Positions 1-9,300 of a DNA stretch of 59,460 bases are shown here, in pieces. Origin of the DNA: Candidatus Omnitrophota bacterium (lineage in GTDB: Bacteria; Hinthialibacterota; Hinthialibacteria; Hinthialibacterales; Hinthialibacteraceae); the NCBI GenBank assembly GCA_003598175.1, contig QZKN01000008.1:1-59460 (forward strand). Reading direction: 5' to 3'. The position numbers and the translations under genes were made by a program. Every line of letters begins with the position of its first letter. Within the stretch, counting starts at the first letter, position 1. The notes under the pieces were generated by a model. The model worked only from the letters and a program-made list of their open reading frames with translations. It searched no databases and was not told where the DNA came from.

Positions 1-114
1 GAACCCACGGTTTAATAGGTGATCTTTCACCTGGTCTCCTCTTGGGGAGACGCTTCTATTTTACGAATTCGGGGTCGGTCGTTCCATATTGTCTACGGGG
101 CTGATTACTGCCTC

Positions 115-2157
115 TTATTTTCTAAGGCCAATAATTTCGATTGGAATTTCCTGAAATCCGATTTTAAAGGCGGGGGAATTCGGTTGTAAGCGGAAATCCA
201 GGTTTTCCGCATCCACGAAACACGGATCTACGTCGATCAGGTTATCTTTCAAGGTCAGAAACGGCTCCGCCTCGTCATAAATGCCATCCCATTTCCCGCC
301 CCAACAAATATTTCGCGTGATGAGATTGCCCATCGGGGCTTTTGGATTTTCATCGAGAATGTGAATCAGCTGCGGATACCGTTCGCTGTAAGGCGGTTTG
401 TTATAGGCAATGCCGGATAGGGTGCCTTTTTCCTGCGCTTCCTTAATCCATTCGTCGGCGTGATAGCCCGCCCAACCTAAAGCGCGCGCATCCACGTGCA
501 TTGCCGGATCGCAATCCACGAAAATGTTGTTCTCCACGGTGCAATCGCGCCCGCCGCCGATGAATGCCGCTCGCGTAACTTGATAAAACACGTTTCCGAA
601 CATCGCGGCGGATGCGAACATGTCGTCGAGGTATACCCCAACGCAGCCGCGATCTTCAAAACCGGTGATGTGATGAAGATAGTTGTAGCGAATTATGTTT
701 CCACGCATGGTCCAATCGCGGCCGGCGTAAATCGCGCCGGCGTCGTTTGATTCCATGCAAACATGATGGATTTCATTAAACTCGAAAAGGTGTTCATTGC
801 CGCTGAACATAATGCCGATATGCGGCGCGGAATGAATCAAATTGTGCGTCACGCGGTTGCCGACGCCCGATAGCGCAATGCCGGGGGTGTACATGCGATT
901 AATGCGGCCGTAATGATGGATATGATTGTTATCCGCGTAAAGATGGCCGGGGGTTAACGTGGTTCGGTCCCCGCCGGAGAGGGAAATTCCGCCGCCGCCG
1001 GTGCGATAGACTTCACATCCAACCACACTATGCTCAATTCCTGAAATCCGCGCTCCCCAGCCGCCCATGTTGCGGAAAACATGATCCGCCAATTGATCGC
1101 ATTGACCGCCGGAAATGGAAATGCCTGTCTCGCGCGAGGTTTCAAACACAAATCCGCGAAACGTGACATGCGATACATCCTTCATTACGATCAAGTTGGG
1201 AGACATCGAAAGAACTGTTTTTGCCGTATCAATGGATTTCGGCGGCCAGAAGTAGAGAATTCCCTCTTCACGATCGATATACCACTCGCCGGGCTCGTCC
1301 AACTCGCTCAGCATGTTGAATGCGTAATACCATTGCCCTTTGCGGTAACCATAACCATGTGCGGGAGTCGCCAGCGTGATGATGTTGGCGGCAGCGTCGA
1401 TAGCGGCGATTTTTTGGCGTTGATCGGACCAATCCCAAAACCAATATCCATGCAGCCAGGGATCGTTTTCGCCAATCCAGCGCGTGGGGCGGTTGTCTTC
1501 ATACTTGAATTGGCCGACTTTGCTTCCTTTATTGCCATGAATTTGATGCCCGTCGTCCACGACGATGTCGGAAATTTTGACAAATCCCTCATTTGGCCAA
1601 CGAGCCAACGTCATCGGCATGTCATCGAAAAAGACTTCCGCGCCTCCGCCGCTGCAGGGACCGTAATTTGTTATTCCCAGCGATTTCAAATCCGCTTGCA
1701 GAATATGTTTTCGTGATTTGTCGTCCAAACGTTTAAGAATTTCATCATCCGTGATTGGTTTGAATCCGGTTATAACTTTGCCGCCGGATAGATAGACTTT
1801 TTCTCCCGCAAACGATTCATAAACGATCGGCAATGACTCATTTCCTGAATCTTCACGGCTCAACGCAAACGGTTTTTCAAGAGAATAGACGCCGCCGCGA
1901 ACGATGACCTTTATGCCTTGTTCGGGCAACGAATTTGCTTGTTTGATTGCACGAATTTCGTCTCGCGCTCGATCGAAGGTTGCGAAAGGACCATCCGTTT
2001 CGGTTTCATTGGGATCAGAAAGACGCCCGGACCATGCGTCATTGCCATTTTGGTAAATATAGATGCGAAGCGGTTCCATATTTTGATTCGCTTCCGTCAT
2101 CGGAAGCGCAATCATACAAACTGCGAGCCACATAACGGTGATTATCCATCTCTTCAT
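115..2157 (-). CDS. Secreted right-handed beta-helix protein, GH141-like
   Basis: A 680-residue protein with an N-terminal signal peptide (MKRWIITVMWLAV...). The first module contains 'GNDAWSGRL...DGPFATFDRARDEIR', the entry motif typical of GH141-type and related parallel beta-helix glycosidases. Rungs of beta-helix repeats rich in N, H and G follow (for example 'NHIHHYGRINRM' and 'NEIHHVCMESNDAGAIY'). It probably acts outside the cytoplasmic membrane on a plant or algal-type polysaccharide; the substrate cannot be read from sequence. The longest frame starts at a GTG at 2178. I prefer the ATG at 2157 because an AGGGA sequence lies about 8 nt upstream and the signal peptide then begins properly. 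GH141 membership is by recognition of the N-terminal motif. A pectate-lyase-like or structural beta-helix protein is the alternative. Confidence 0.8.
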   Translation of the reverse strand: MKRWIITVMWLAVCMIALPMTEANQNMEPLRIYIYQNGNDAWSGRLSDPNETETDGPFATFDRARDEIRAIKQANSLPEQGIKVIVRGGVYSLEKPFALSREDSGNESLPIVYESFAGEKVYLSGGKVITGFKPITDDEILKRLDDKSRKHILQADLKSLGITNYGPCSGGGAEVFFDDMPMTLARWPNEGFVKISDIVVDDGHQIHGNKGSKVGQFKYEDNRPTRWIGENDPWLHGYWFWDWSDQRQKIAAIDAAANIITLATPAHGYGYRKGQWYYAFNMLSELDEPGEWYIDREEGILYFWPPKSIDTAKTVLSMSPNLIVMKDVSHVTFRGFVFETSRETGISISGGQCDQLADHVFRNMGGWGARISGIEHSVVGCEVYRTGGGGISLSGGDRTTLTPGHLYADNNHIHHYGRINRMYTPGIALSGVGNRVTHNLIHSAPHIGIMFSGNEHLFEFNEIHHVCMESNDAGAIYAGRDWTMRGNIIRYNYLHHITGFEDRGCVGVYLDDMFASAAMFGNVFYQVTRAAFIGGGRDCTVENNIFVDCDPAMHVDARALGWAGYHADEWIKEAQEKGTLSGIAYNKPPYSERYPQLIHILDENPKAPMGNLITRNICWGGKWDGIYDEAEPFLTLKDNLIDVDPCFVDAENLDFRLQPNSPAFKIGFQEIPIEIIGLRK

Positions 2158-2196
2158 TGAAATTATCCCTTTCCACACAGATCATTTTTCTAAACA

Positions 2197-2346
2197 TTGA
2201 CAATACATTATTATCGAGTAGGTTGCGAAGATAAAGGAGAAAAGTGGATCATTGCAGAAGACAGCAACGACTACGACGGCTATCTCGACGTTATCGCGCC
2301 GGGAAAAACCGTCTTGTATCTGTTGGAAAATGTGACGGAAGAATAA
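2197..2346 (+). pseudogene. Possible tail of a lost gene (about 50 codons)
   Basis: The plus strand between two minus-strand genes is open for about 50 codons and reads like real protein near its end ('WIIAEDSNDYDGYLDVIAPG', then 'TVLYLLENVTEE' and TAA at 2344-2346). There is no ATG start, and the frame opens just after a stop at 2191-2193. The composition (acidic, alternating beta-like) looks more protein-like than the minus-strand frame covering the same bases. It could be the remnant 3' end of a gene deleted here or a chance frame. No function can be assigned. Confidence 0.3.
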
Positions 2347-2347
2347 A

Positions 2348-2371
2348 CGGCCCGGAGAAAGCACCGGGCCG
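2348..2371 (-). terminator. Rho-independent terminator after the 2405-3547 gene
   Basis: A perfect 8-bp stem CGGCCCGG / CCGGGCCG with an 8-nt loop lies 34 nt past the stop of the minus-strand gene. It is followed on the minus strand by the T-rich stretch GTTTATTCTT. Position and strand fit termination of the secreted-protein transcript before the beta-helix gene. Confidence 0.6.
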
Positions 2372-2404
2372 AGAATGGATCATCAACAATAAGGCAATAA
2401 TTCG

Positions 2405-3547
2405 TCAATACAAATTCCAGTGGGAAACATCCACTCCACCCACCGGCACGGATACGCGGAAATTATCAAAGAATATGCGCGCGCCCGCTTGAGAAGCGTC
2501 GTTATTGCTGGTGAGGGAAATCGTAAACCAACCGCCTTCGTTTTCGAAAGCGCCTTTATGATTGGACATATCCACAGCCCAAAGAATGGTTTTCCAGTCG
2601 GAGGCGGCGTCGCCGTACCCAAGTTCGGGATATCCGTCCCATCCACTCACATCGGGAATCCCCTCTGCGCCCGTAACGCCAGACTGCAGAATCAACGCGG
2701 ATTGCACCCATCCACCTGTATAATCCATGCTGACTCTCACGTCGATCATGATTTCCTGCACTTCCGCCCAGCGGTTAAAAACCTGGAGCGCATTGGTGGT
2801 TTGAATGTTTCTGATCCATCCGCTGCCGAGCGCCATTTCCATATAATTCGCGCCTTCGGAAGGAGGTACATCCCCTTCGCCAAGAAAAGGTGGACTCCCG
2901 TCGGCGCTGGTCCAGCCTTCCACTTCCAACGTGGCAGGATCTTCCGTGTTAAATCCATATACCAATACCTGTTCCAAATCGGGGATACCGGCCGGTCGTA
3001 TCGCATAAATGTTGTCGATGTACATCGCGCCGACGCCGGAACTTGCGCCGGGCATGATGAAACCGCCGAAATTGCCAACGGAGCCAAGCCGCTGATCCGA
3101 AGTCAACCGGTCAATTCCCCAAACCAGTTCCACCCATTCGCCGGGGGCGTCGACATAGCGGTAACCGAGATTGGCGCCGCCGGGAAGATCAAGACGGATG
3201 CCATAATTTCCATCCGTCGGATGCGGATCCGAACCCGGCACGACATATACGGACATATGGATTTCCCGCATTCCGGTCAAATCGATCGCACCGGTGGGAA
3301 AATTCATCGAAGCCCAGTTCCATGCGCCGGCGCTCATATCATATTCAAGATAGAGCATCCGTTCTCCATCCACTGCGACCACACCTTCCGGCGAAGGACT
3401 GAATTCCACGAACGAAAAGGGAATCGAATTGCCGGAATAGGACCATTCACCTTCTTCGAAACTGGTGATATCGATCCGGATTTCCTCTTGAGCGTAAGCG
3501 AAATGGGCTAAAATCAAACAAAATACAACAACTAAATATTTCTTCAC
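2405..3547 (-). CDS. Secreted protein with two jelly-roll-like (CBM-type) modules
   Basis: A 380-residue protein with a clear signal peptide (MKKYLVVVFCLILAHFAYA|QEE). Two similar beta-sandwich modules are visible. The first is about residues 25-190 and ends 'MYIDNIYAIRP'; the second is about 195-375 and ends 'IFFDNFRVSVPVG'. The '(I/F)DN(I/F)' closing strand is characteristic of carbohydrate-binding-like jelly rolls. No catalytic motif is seen, so a binding or surface role is more likely than an enzyme. The start is GTG at 3547, supported by GGGAGG about 8 nt upstream. It lies upstream of, and on the same strand as, the GH141-like gene, with a terminator between, so the two are probably separate transcripts of related function (inference). 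Confidence 0.65.
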   Translation of the reverse strand: MKKYLVVVFCLILAHFAYAQEEIRIDITSFEEGEWSYSGNSIPFSFVEFSPSPEGVVAVDGERMLYLEYDMSAGAWNWASMNFPTGAIDLTGMREIHMSVYVVPGSDPHPTDGNYGIRLDLPGGANLGYRYVDAPGEWVELVWGIDRLTSDQRLGSVGNFGGFIMPGASSGVGAMYIDNIYAIRPAGIPDLEQVLVYGFNTEDPATLEVEGWTSADGSPPFLGEGDVPPSEGANYMEMALGSGWIRNIQTTNALQVFNRWAEVQEIMIDVRVSMDYTGGWVQSALILQSGVTGAEGIPDVSGWDGYPELGYGDAASDWKTILWAVDMSNHKGAFENEGGWFTISLTSNNDASQAGARIFFDNFRVSVPVGGVDVSHWNLY

Positions 3548-3612
3548 TGTAAATACCTCCCGTCTTTTACATGACCTTTCTGTCCTATTTGATTAGCATC
3601 ATTCAATCCATA

Positions 3613-5067
3613 CTAATTCAATTCACCTCTTTTCTTCTTGATTCGTGTCCAATTAATAGCATGAATATGATTCCGGCGTAAAGGGATTTGATTCAAAAAG
3701 TTCTCTCTTCTTTTCATATATTCACCTGACTTCGCACTTGCAACCCCCTGAATTTCGTGAACGGCTTTATGAAAAGATAGTTGTTCTGAATTCATATTCA
3801 AAATAAATCGCATTGCTTCCTTGGAGTCGGGCAGCGTGTAGTGCAATTCATACATTGTCTGGCTCAGTTCTCCCGCCCGCTTGGCGCTCATAGCGATGTT
3901 TTCCGTTTCAGCAGCATTTCCAATTCCATGTAAATGGCATACGCAACAAACGCGATACAAACATGGGCCTCGATTCGTCGTCTCCGGTAATGATAAATCG
4001 GCCGAATTCGCAAATCCGTCTTGGAAATCCGAAACGCCTTTTTGCAAGCGGAGCAGACCCCGTTGCCGATTCCGTGCGTCTTTCCGCGCTCGTTTCTCCG
4101 AATAACTGACGATCAGGCGTGTTCCATCCGGGCGTTCGAGAACCCAACATTCTCCCTCCCTCTTCCCTCCGGCTTTTTCCAGAATCTGTTGCTTGATCGT
4201 TGCGCTCTCATTTTTGATCCGAGCACCGAGGATGAACTGGTACTGGGCGGACATCAGTTTCGCCAGCACGGTTTTGGATAACATGGCCGCGTCCGCCACC
4301 ACCACCGGCGGATCCAATTCGTATTTTTCCTGGATGGCCCGCAGCAGGGGCAGCACCGTGTGCCCTTCAAACGTATTTCCTTCAAACAAATCGTACCCAA
4401 TCGGGAGTCCTTCTTCCGCCACTAATAATCCCAACAGAATTTGAGGATGTTCGAATTTCCCATCCTTGGAAAATCCGATTCTTCGCCAGTCATCCTCCTC
4501 TTCCGCTTCGAAATAAAGCGTCGTCATATCGTAAAAAACCACGGAGATTTGGCCCCGTCTCTTTTGGGTGTGGAGGAAGGCGATCGTCTCCGCTTGTTGT
4601 TTGTAACGACTGTGAAGGCGGTCCGGAAATTTATACACCGCGCTGACGGACCATTTCATTCCCTGGTACCGGTACAGATAATCCGTCGTCTTCAATTTGC
4701 TGACGGGATACGCCAAACGGGCTATCACCAAATGGCGAAACCGTTCGTCCGGGATTTGATTGAATCCGATGCGTTCAAAAAGCGTCCCAAAGATCAATTC
4801 CGGCCCAATGGTGCGAAGGCTGGCGTTGGAGAGGCTTTCCATCGCGTTCTGCACGACTTGATCGCCGGGCGTTTGCATCGCGAATAGTATGGGTTGGTTA
4901 GGATCCGCATGCTTCGCCAGGGATTGGGCTTGTTGCCATAGGCGCTCGATTTCATCCGGGTCTTTCGATGTTCCTACCGTTTGAACAACACGGTACTTTC
5001 CTCGTTCTTTCCGGATTACCTGGATGCTGATCGAACCGCTACGATTTTTAACTTTTCGGGCAAACAT
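3613..5067 (-). pseudogene. Broken DDE transposase (IS1634-like)
   Basis: The open frame is 484 codons, but only about the first 335 are true transposase. The first catalytic Asp is in 'FYDMTTLYFE' and the second in 'VVADAAMLS'. Near 4037-4045 the sequence jumps from the 'RQRGL' region straight to the block that should carry the catalytic Glu. That block ('AFRISKTDLRIRPIYH...RRRIEAHVCIAFVAYAIYMELE') is encoded in the next frame, and the segment expected between them is missing. The frame is restored near the T run at 3899-3902 (one base short), giving 'NIAMSAKRAGEL'. The frame also runs through the terminal inverted repeat, so its last 40 or so residues come from flanking DNA. The apparent long ORF is therefore not a working enzyme. 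Confidence 0.85.
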
Positions 5068-5173
5068 ACCCTCATTTTAGGCTTGCAACACCCATTTCTC
5101 AACTTTTCTCACACCCAAATCCTTTAATTTCAACCCTTTAAATTTCCATGCCAATTCTCGGTGCGAAGTCAGG
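3725..5173. mobile_element. IS1634/IS4-type insertion sequence, decayed, with 12-bp inverted repeats
   Basis: The transposase remnant is bracketed by a perfect 12-bp inverted repeat: CCTGACTTCGCA at 3725-3736 and TGCGAAGTCAGG at 5162-5173. The flanking pentamers (ATTCA on the left, AAATA on the right) do not match, so no target-site duplication survives. With a length near 1.45 kb and a DDE transposase, this fits an IS4-superfamily element that has lost activity. The right end stops 14 bp before the stop codon of the vWA-OmpA gene. Confidence 0.65.
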
Positions 5174-5186
5174 AAATAGGCTATTT

Positions 5187-6188
5187 TTATCGAATCCATT
5201 CCAATTCCACACGCCGGTTCATCCTTTGGTTTTCTTCCGAATCGTTTGGCCGTATCGGTTTTGTGTCCCCAAAACTGCGAATGATGAGACGGTCGCTGCG
5301 TATGCCTTTTCGAACCAGGTGCTCTTTGACCGCTTTTGCCCGTTTTTCTGATGCGGCCTGGTTGGATACGCCGCTTCCGCGTGAATCCGAGTGTCCGTCG
5401 ATGTACAATTTGCGACGGGTATCGTGTTTGAGAATGGCGGCAATTTCATTCAAGGCGCGAGCGTGTTTTGTCATAATTTTCGCGATCCCGAAATCGAAGG
5501 TGATCGCCGGTGCGAAGAAAATTCGGCGGATGAATGCCTGTAATGATTCCGTATCGCCAAGCGCATCGCCGGTGTGATAACTTCCGCCCGCCGAAAGTGT
5601 GGAAAGGGAAAGAAGAAAATCGTTTTTACTCGAACCGATTTGGACGGGATGAAACGAAAGTCGCCCTTTTTGAATATGGGCGAGATTCCGAGCCACGGCC
5701 AATGCTCCTTCCGCATTGGTCGGTTGGCCATCGGTTAGGAGAATTGCCGCGGTTTGGCCTTTCTTGTCTTTCAGCATCGCATGCAATTCCTCGATTCCAA
5801 TTTCCAACAAACTATTCCCGCCCATTTTCGGAAGTTGATCGATAGAGACGATCAACTTTTGTCGGTTTAACGTTTCCAGCGGAAATGTTTCGGCCTTGAA
5901 GTTTCCATATTGAATTACTCCGGCGGCATAATCTCCTTCCGGCATGGAGGCAATCAACGATTTGGCGAGAGATTGTGCGTTTCGAAATCGCGATCCCTGC
6001 GCCATCGACCACGAAGAATCGATCAATAGAATGACTTGTTGGATGAAGATCGTATCACCCGGCGGCGGTATAACCGGTTTATGGGATGTGGGAACTTGTC
6101 TGGTCGATGTCGCACAGGCTATCCATAGAACCGGTAGCATCGAGAAAAAAACGAATTGCCTGACTTTCATTCCCCATTTGAATAACAT
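5187..6188 (-). CDS. vWA domain plus OmpA-like peptidoglycan-binding domain protein
   Basis: About 333 residues. An N-terminal hydrophobic leader ending 'VLWIACATS' may be a signal peptide with a poor lipobox. A von Willebrand A domain follows with the MIDAS motif 'LLIDSSWSMAQ' (DxSxS). A C-terminal OmpA domain contains 'YIDGHSDSRGS', 'LIIRSFGDTKP' and 'NQRMNRRVELE', the peptidoglycan-diaminopimelate-binding signature. It probably tethers to peptidoglycan and senses or binds a partner through the metal site. I favour the ATG at 6188 over 6221 because AAGGCGG lies 8 nt upstream; 6170 is another in-frame ATG. It is the last gene of the minus-strand envelope run beginning at 14313. The degraded IS begins 14 bp past its stop. 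Confidence 0.8.
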   Translation of the reverse strand: MLFKWGMKVRQFVFFSMLPVLWIACATSTRQVPTSHKPVIPPPGDTIFIQQVILLIDSSWSMAQGSRFRNAQSLAKSLIASMPEGDYAAGVIQYGNFKAETFPLETLNRQKLIVSIDQLPKMGGNSLLEIGIEELHAMLKDKKGQTAAILLTDGQPTNAEGALAVARNLAHIQKGRLSFHPVQIGSSKNDFLLSLSTLSAGGSYHTGDALGDTESLQAFIRRIFFAPAITFDFGIAKIMTKHARALNEIAAILKHDTRRKLYIDGHSDSRGSGVSNQAASEKRAKAVKEHLVRKGIRSDRLIIRSFGDTKPIRPNDSEENQRMNRRVELEWIR

Positions 6189-6375
6189 GATAGAAACCGC
6201 CTTGTTCAGGATAGAAGGCACAAACAGCAGAAATCATTTTGAATTTATTTATGTCCAACCATCTATCGGCGCACGAATTCAACCGTCTTTTATTACTTTA
6301 ATGATATCGTAGAGTAAAGAAAGGGGAAGTTGTGTTTGGCTTTAGCGGGAATGAAGTAAGGGTGGAATCATTCGT

Positions 6376-9300
6376 TTACTTCTGCTTTACGAAAATCGTA
6401 TGCGATCCGCTGAATGCATTGACTTCGGGATAATACATGCACCACGCATGACAGGGATTGGCCAGAAAGGATCCGCCCAGCTCGGTGCGAATGAGATATT
6501 CGATTCGGGTTTCTCCTTTCGGCGCATTGTCGAGGAAAAACACCATTTTTTGATCTCGCCGTTCGTAATGCGAATAAGGATTCCAGCCTTGCAGGCTTTT
6601 TTGTAAAAACGATTCGACGACTTCGCAGCCGCCGGGTAGAGGCTCTTCAACGATCATATACGGCAATTCCTGTTTTGCCTGCAATACTAGCGTCACCAGA
6701 ATTTCCTGTCCGATATTGAGCGGTTCTCCCGCGGCGATACCTTGCGTCATGATTTTGGGACGTCCTTGATAATCTTTTGTGTGGATGGCCCTTTCGTAAA
6801 GACGGTGTATGGATACCTGCTCGTGTTCGATCGGCCGGATGGTTTTACCATGATGGAATAGCGAGGCATTCAGCGACCAGAATCCGCTGAGTTGACCGGT
6901 TTGCAGTTTGAATTCGTTTTTGCCTTGCTTCAATCGTGATGGATCGATGGTAAAAGTCAGCGGCTTCGTATAATCATCCGGTTTTATGGTTCCTGAGTAT
7001 AACTCTTGACCATTCGCTGTAAGGGTGTAATCCATCGTTGGCGGCGCTTGTTCGCCGGTTTCCATGGCGATGATGGTGGCGAGCGCCTGCACCACCAAAC
7101 CGGATTCGCGCGTGGAACGCCATTGGCGTCCCTGCCGATTTCTGACAAGCCAATGCACGATTTTATCGAGAATCGGTTTCGCGCCATCCTGTTTTGCCAA
7201 CGCCATCAATCCCCACGCGCTGGTTTCGATCGCTGTTCCGTTCCAATGCCAAAAACGCCCGCTCGACACTTCCCACGCCGCTTCCTGATCAGAGATGTTC
7301 ATGATGCGGGAAAGCAGCGCATCTCGCAGTTCCGCGGCTTGTTCCGTTTTATTCAGGTTCAAAAGCGCCAGGCTTCCTGTCGCCAGGCCGAAGTCGTACA
7401 GTTCGTTACGATTGGCATATAGTTCTTCAACCAAATCCTGACCTTTTCCCATTTCGCTGAGAACGAAAATCGTGGAGGCCGTGCTGTCCCAGTCGCGGGA
7501 ATCGTGTACATGATTTTCGAGATATTGGACGCCTCGATTCAAGCGGTCCTGATCGACTGCATATCCCAACCGCCGTGTGATTTCAAGACCATGTACGACC
7601 AGGGCGGTGAGATGAACCTGTGTTTCATTTGTGCTGTACCATCCCCAGCCGCCATCCCAATTTTGAAACGAATAAAGATGGGAGAGTCTCTCCCGCACTT
7701 CTTTTTCCATTCGGTTTTTTGTCTGCTCATCGCGATGCAATGCTCCAATCGTTTCCAACGCATCGATCAAAATGATGGATGGTAAAAATCCGTTCAGCGT
7801 CTGTTCGGTGCAGCCGTACGGGAAATTTTCGAGATAAGGAATCGCGCCCAATGCGACTGCGGCGGTGGATGGCGTCAGCGTGAACGTAAATTGGGAGCGA
7901 TTCAAGAGAACCTTGTCCGGAATTTCAAATTCGAGCGTCTGTTCATGATCTGAAATGCGTTGAGTGATCGCCTGATCACGGAAGATACCCGCCGGCAGGA
8001 CCGGCGCTTGCAGTTGCACGGCGTCGGAATCTTCCTTGCCATTTGCTTCGAAAGTGAAAACGGCTTCCGGCGAGGCTGCGTTGACCGTCAACGACCAGAG
8101 GTCGCGGGCGGTGGCGCCGGCGGCGGCCTGCGTGGTTTTTTCGTTGTCGCTTTTAAGCGCAACGCCGCCATCGATATCCAAACGAATCCGAATTTCCGGT
8201 AGATTTTCCTCGGTGAGATTGTGAACGATCGTGGGGAGTTCCATGTCGTCGCCTTCCACGAAAAAGCGGGGAAGGGAAAGTCGGGCGACAAGTTCTTTCG
8301 TGACTTTCGTCGTGGATTTGGTCCATCCCACGTCGGTTTGTTTCGTGTGAGCGCGAGACGTCAGTCGCCAGGTGGTTAAATTGTCGGGAAAACGAACCTG
8401 CACCGACGCTTCGCCGTTTTCATCGGTGTAAATATTGGCGAGCCATTCCGCCGTATCGCGAAAATCCTTGCGGAGATCCGGGCGCACGCCTTTGTCCGCG
8501 CCGCCGTAATACTGCAAAGGAAATGAAAAACTGGTTGTCACCCAATTCGCTCTCTCGCTGTAGAAGATGCGATGAATGTCGGGCGTTTGATCCGCGCGAA
8601 TGGCGAAGATCGCCTCATCGACGACCGCGAGGCTGACTTCCGCCGCGGTTGGTTTGCCGTCCGGCAACGTGGTTTTAATGAATACGTCGCCGGTTTCCTG
8701 CGGTTTATAGGATTCCTTGTCGGTTTTGACTTCGACGAGCAATTCCCCTTTGTGTTCCGGAACGGACAGCGTGTAAACGCGATTGGAAAGGTATTTTCCG
8801 CGCGGCATGAATAAGCCGATATAGACATTCGGCGCGTACGATTCAAGGATCGGGATTTTTACCCGCGTGGTTTTACCCGACGGCCATATCACCCGCTGCA
8901 AGAGAATATCCCGGCATTCGATTGTCATCACAATCGGATTTTCCGGATATTCGGTGTTGATCAACAGCACGGCTTCCTCGCCCGGCGCATAGCGGTTTTT
9001 GTCGAGAATGCCTTCGAGGGTGGAATAGCGATAGTTGAATGAGCCGGATGAGGAAGACATGCGCCAGAAGCTTGCCGAAGCCGTGATACGGTTCTCGAAT
9101 TCGTCGACTCCCGTCACAATCGTCTCGAAACGGCCGCTGAGTTCGGAATCGGGCAGCCATTCCACCACCCCCTGGCCATGTTCATCGGTCATCACCGTAA
9201 AATCGGCAAAGGGGCGGGACGGGCGGACATAGCGCCGCCGCACCGGGCTCCAAATGTCCTGCGTGAACTCCACCTGGCAGGAAACCGAAACCGGTTTATT

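Noticed and set aside
1081..1716. Long plus-strand frame inside the GH141-like gene
   Set aside because: It is antisense to a convincing gene with signal peptide and motif order; it has no ribosome site and no protein-like pattern.
2420..3511. 363-codon plus-strand frame opposite the secreted jelly-roll protein
   Set aside because: Fully antisense to a gene with a signal peptide, good ribosome site and terminator; composition (His/Arg-rich) is that of a mirror frame.
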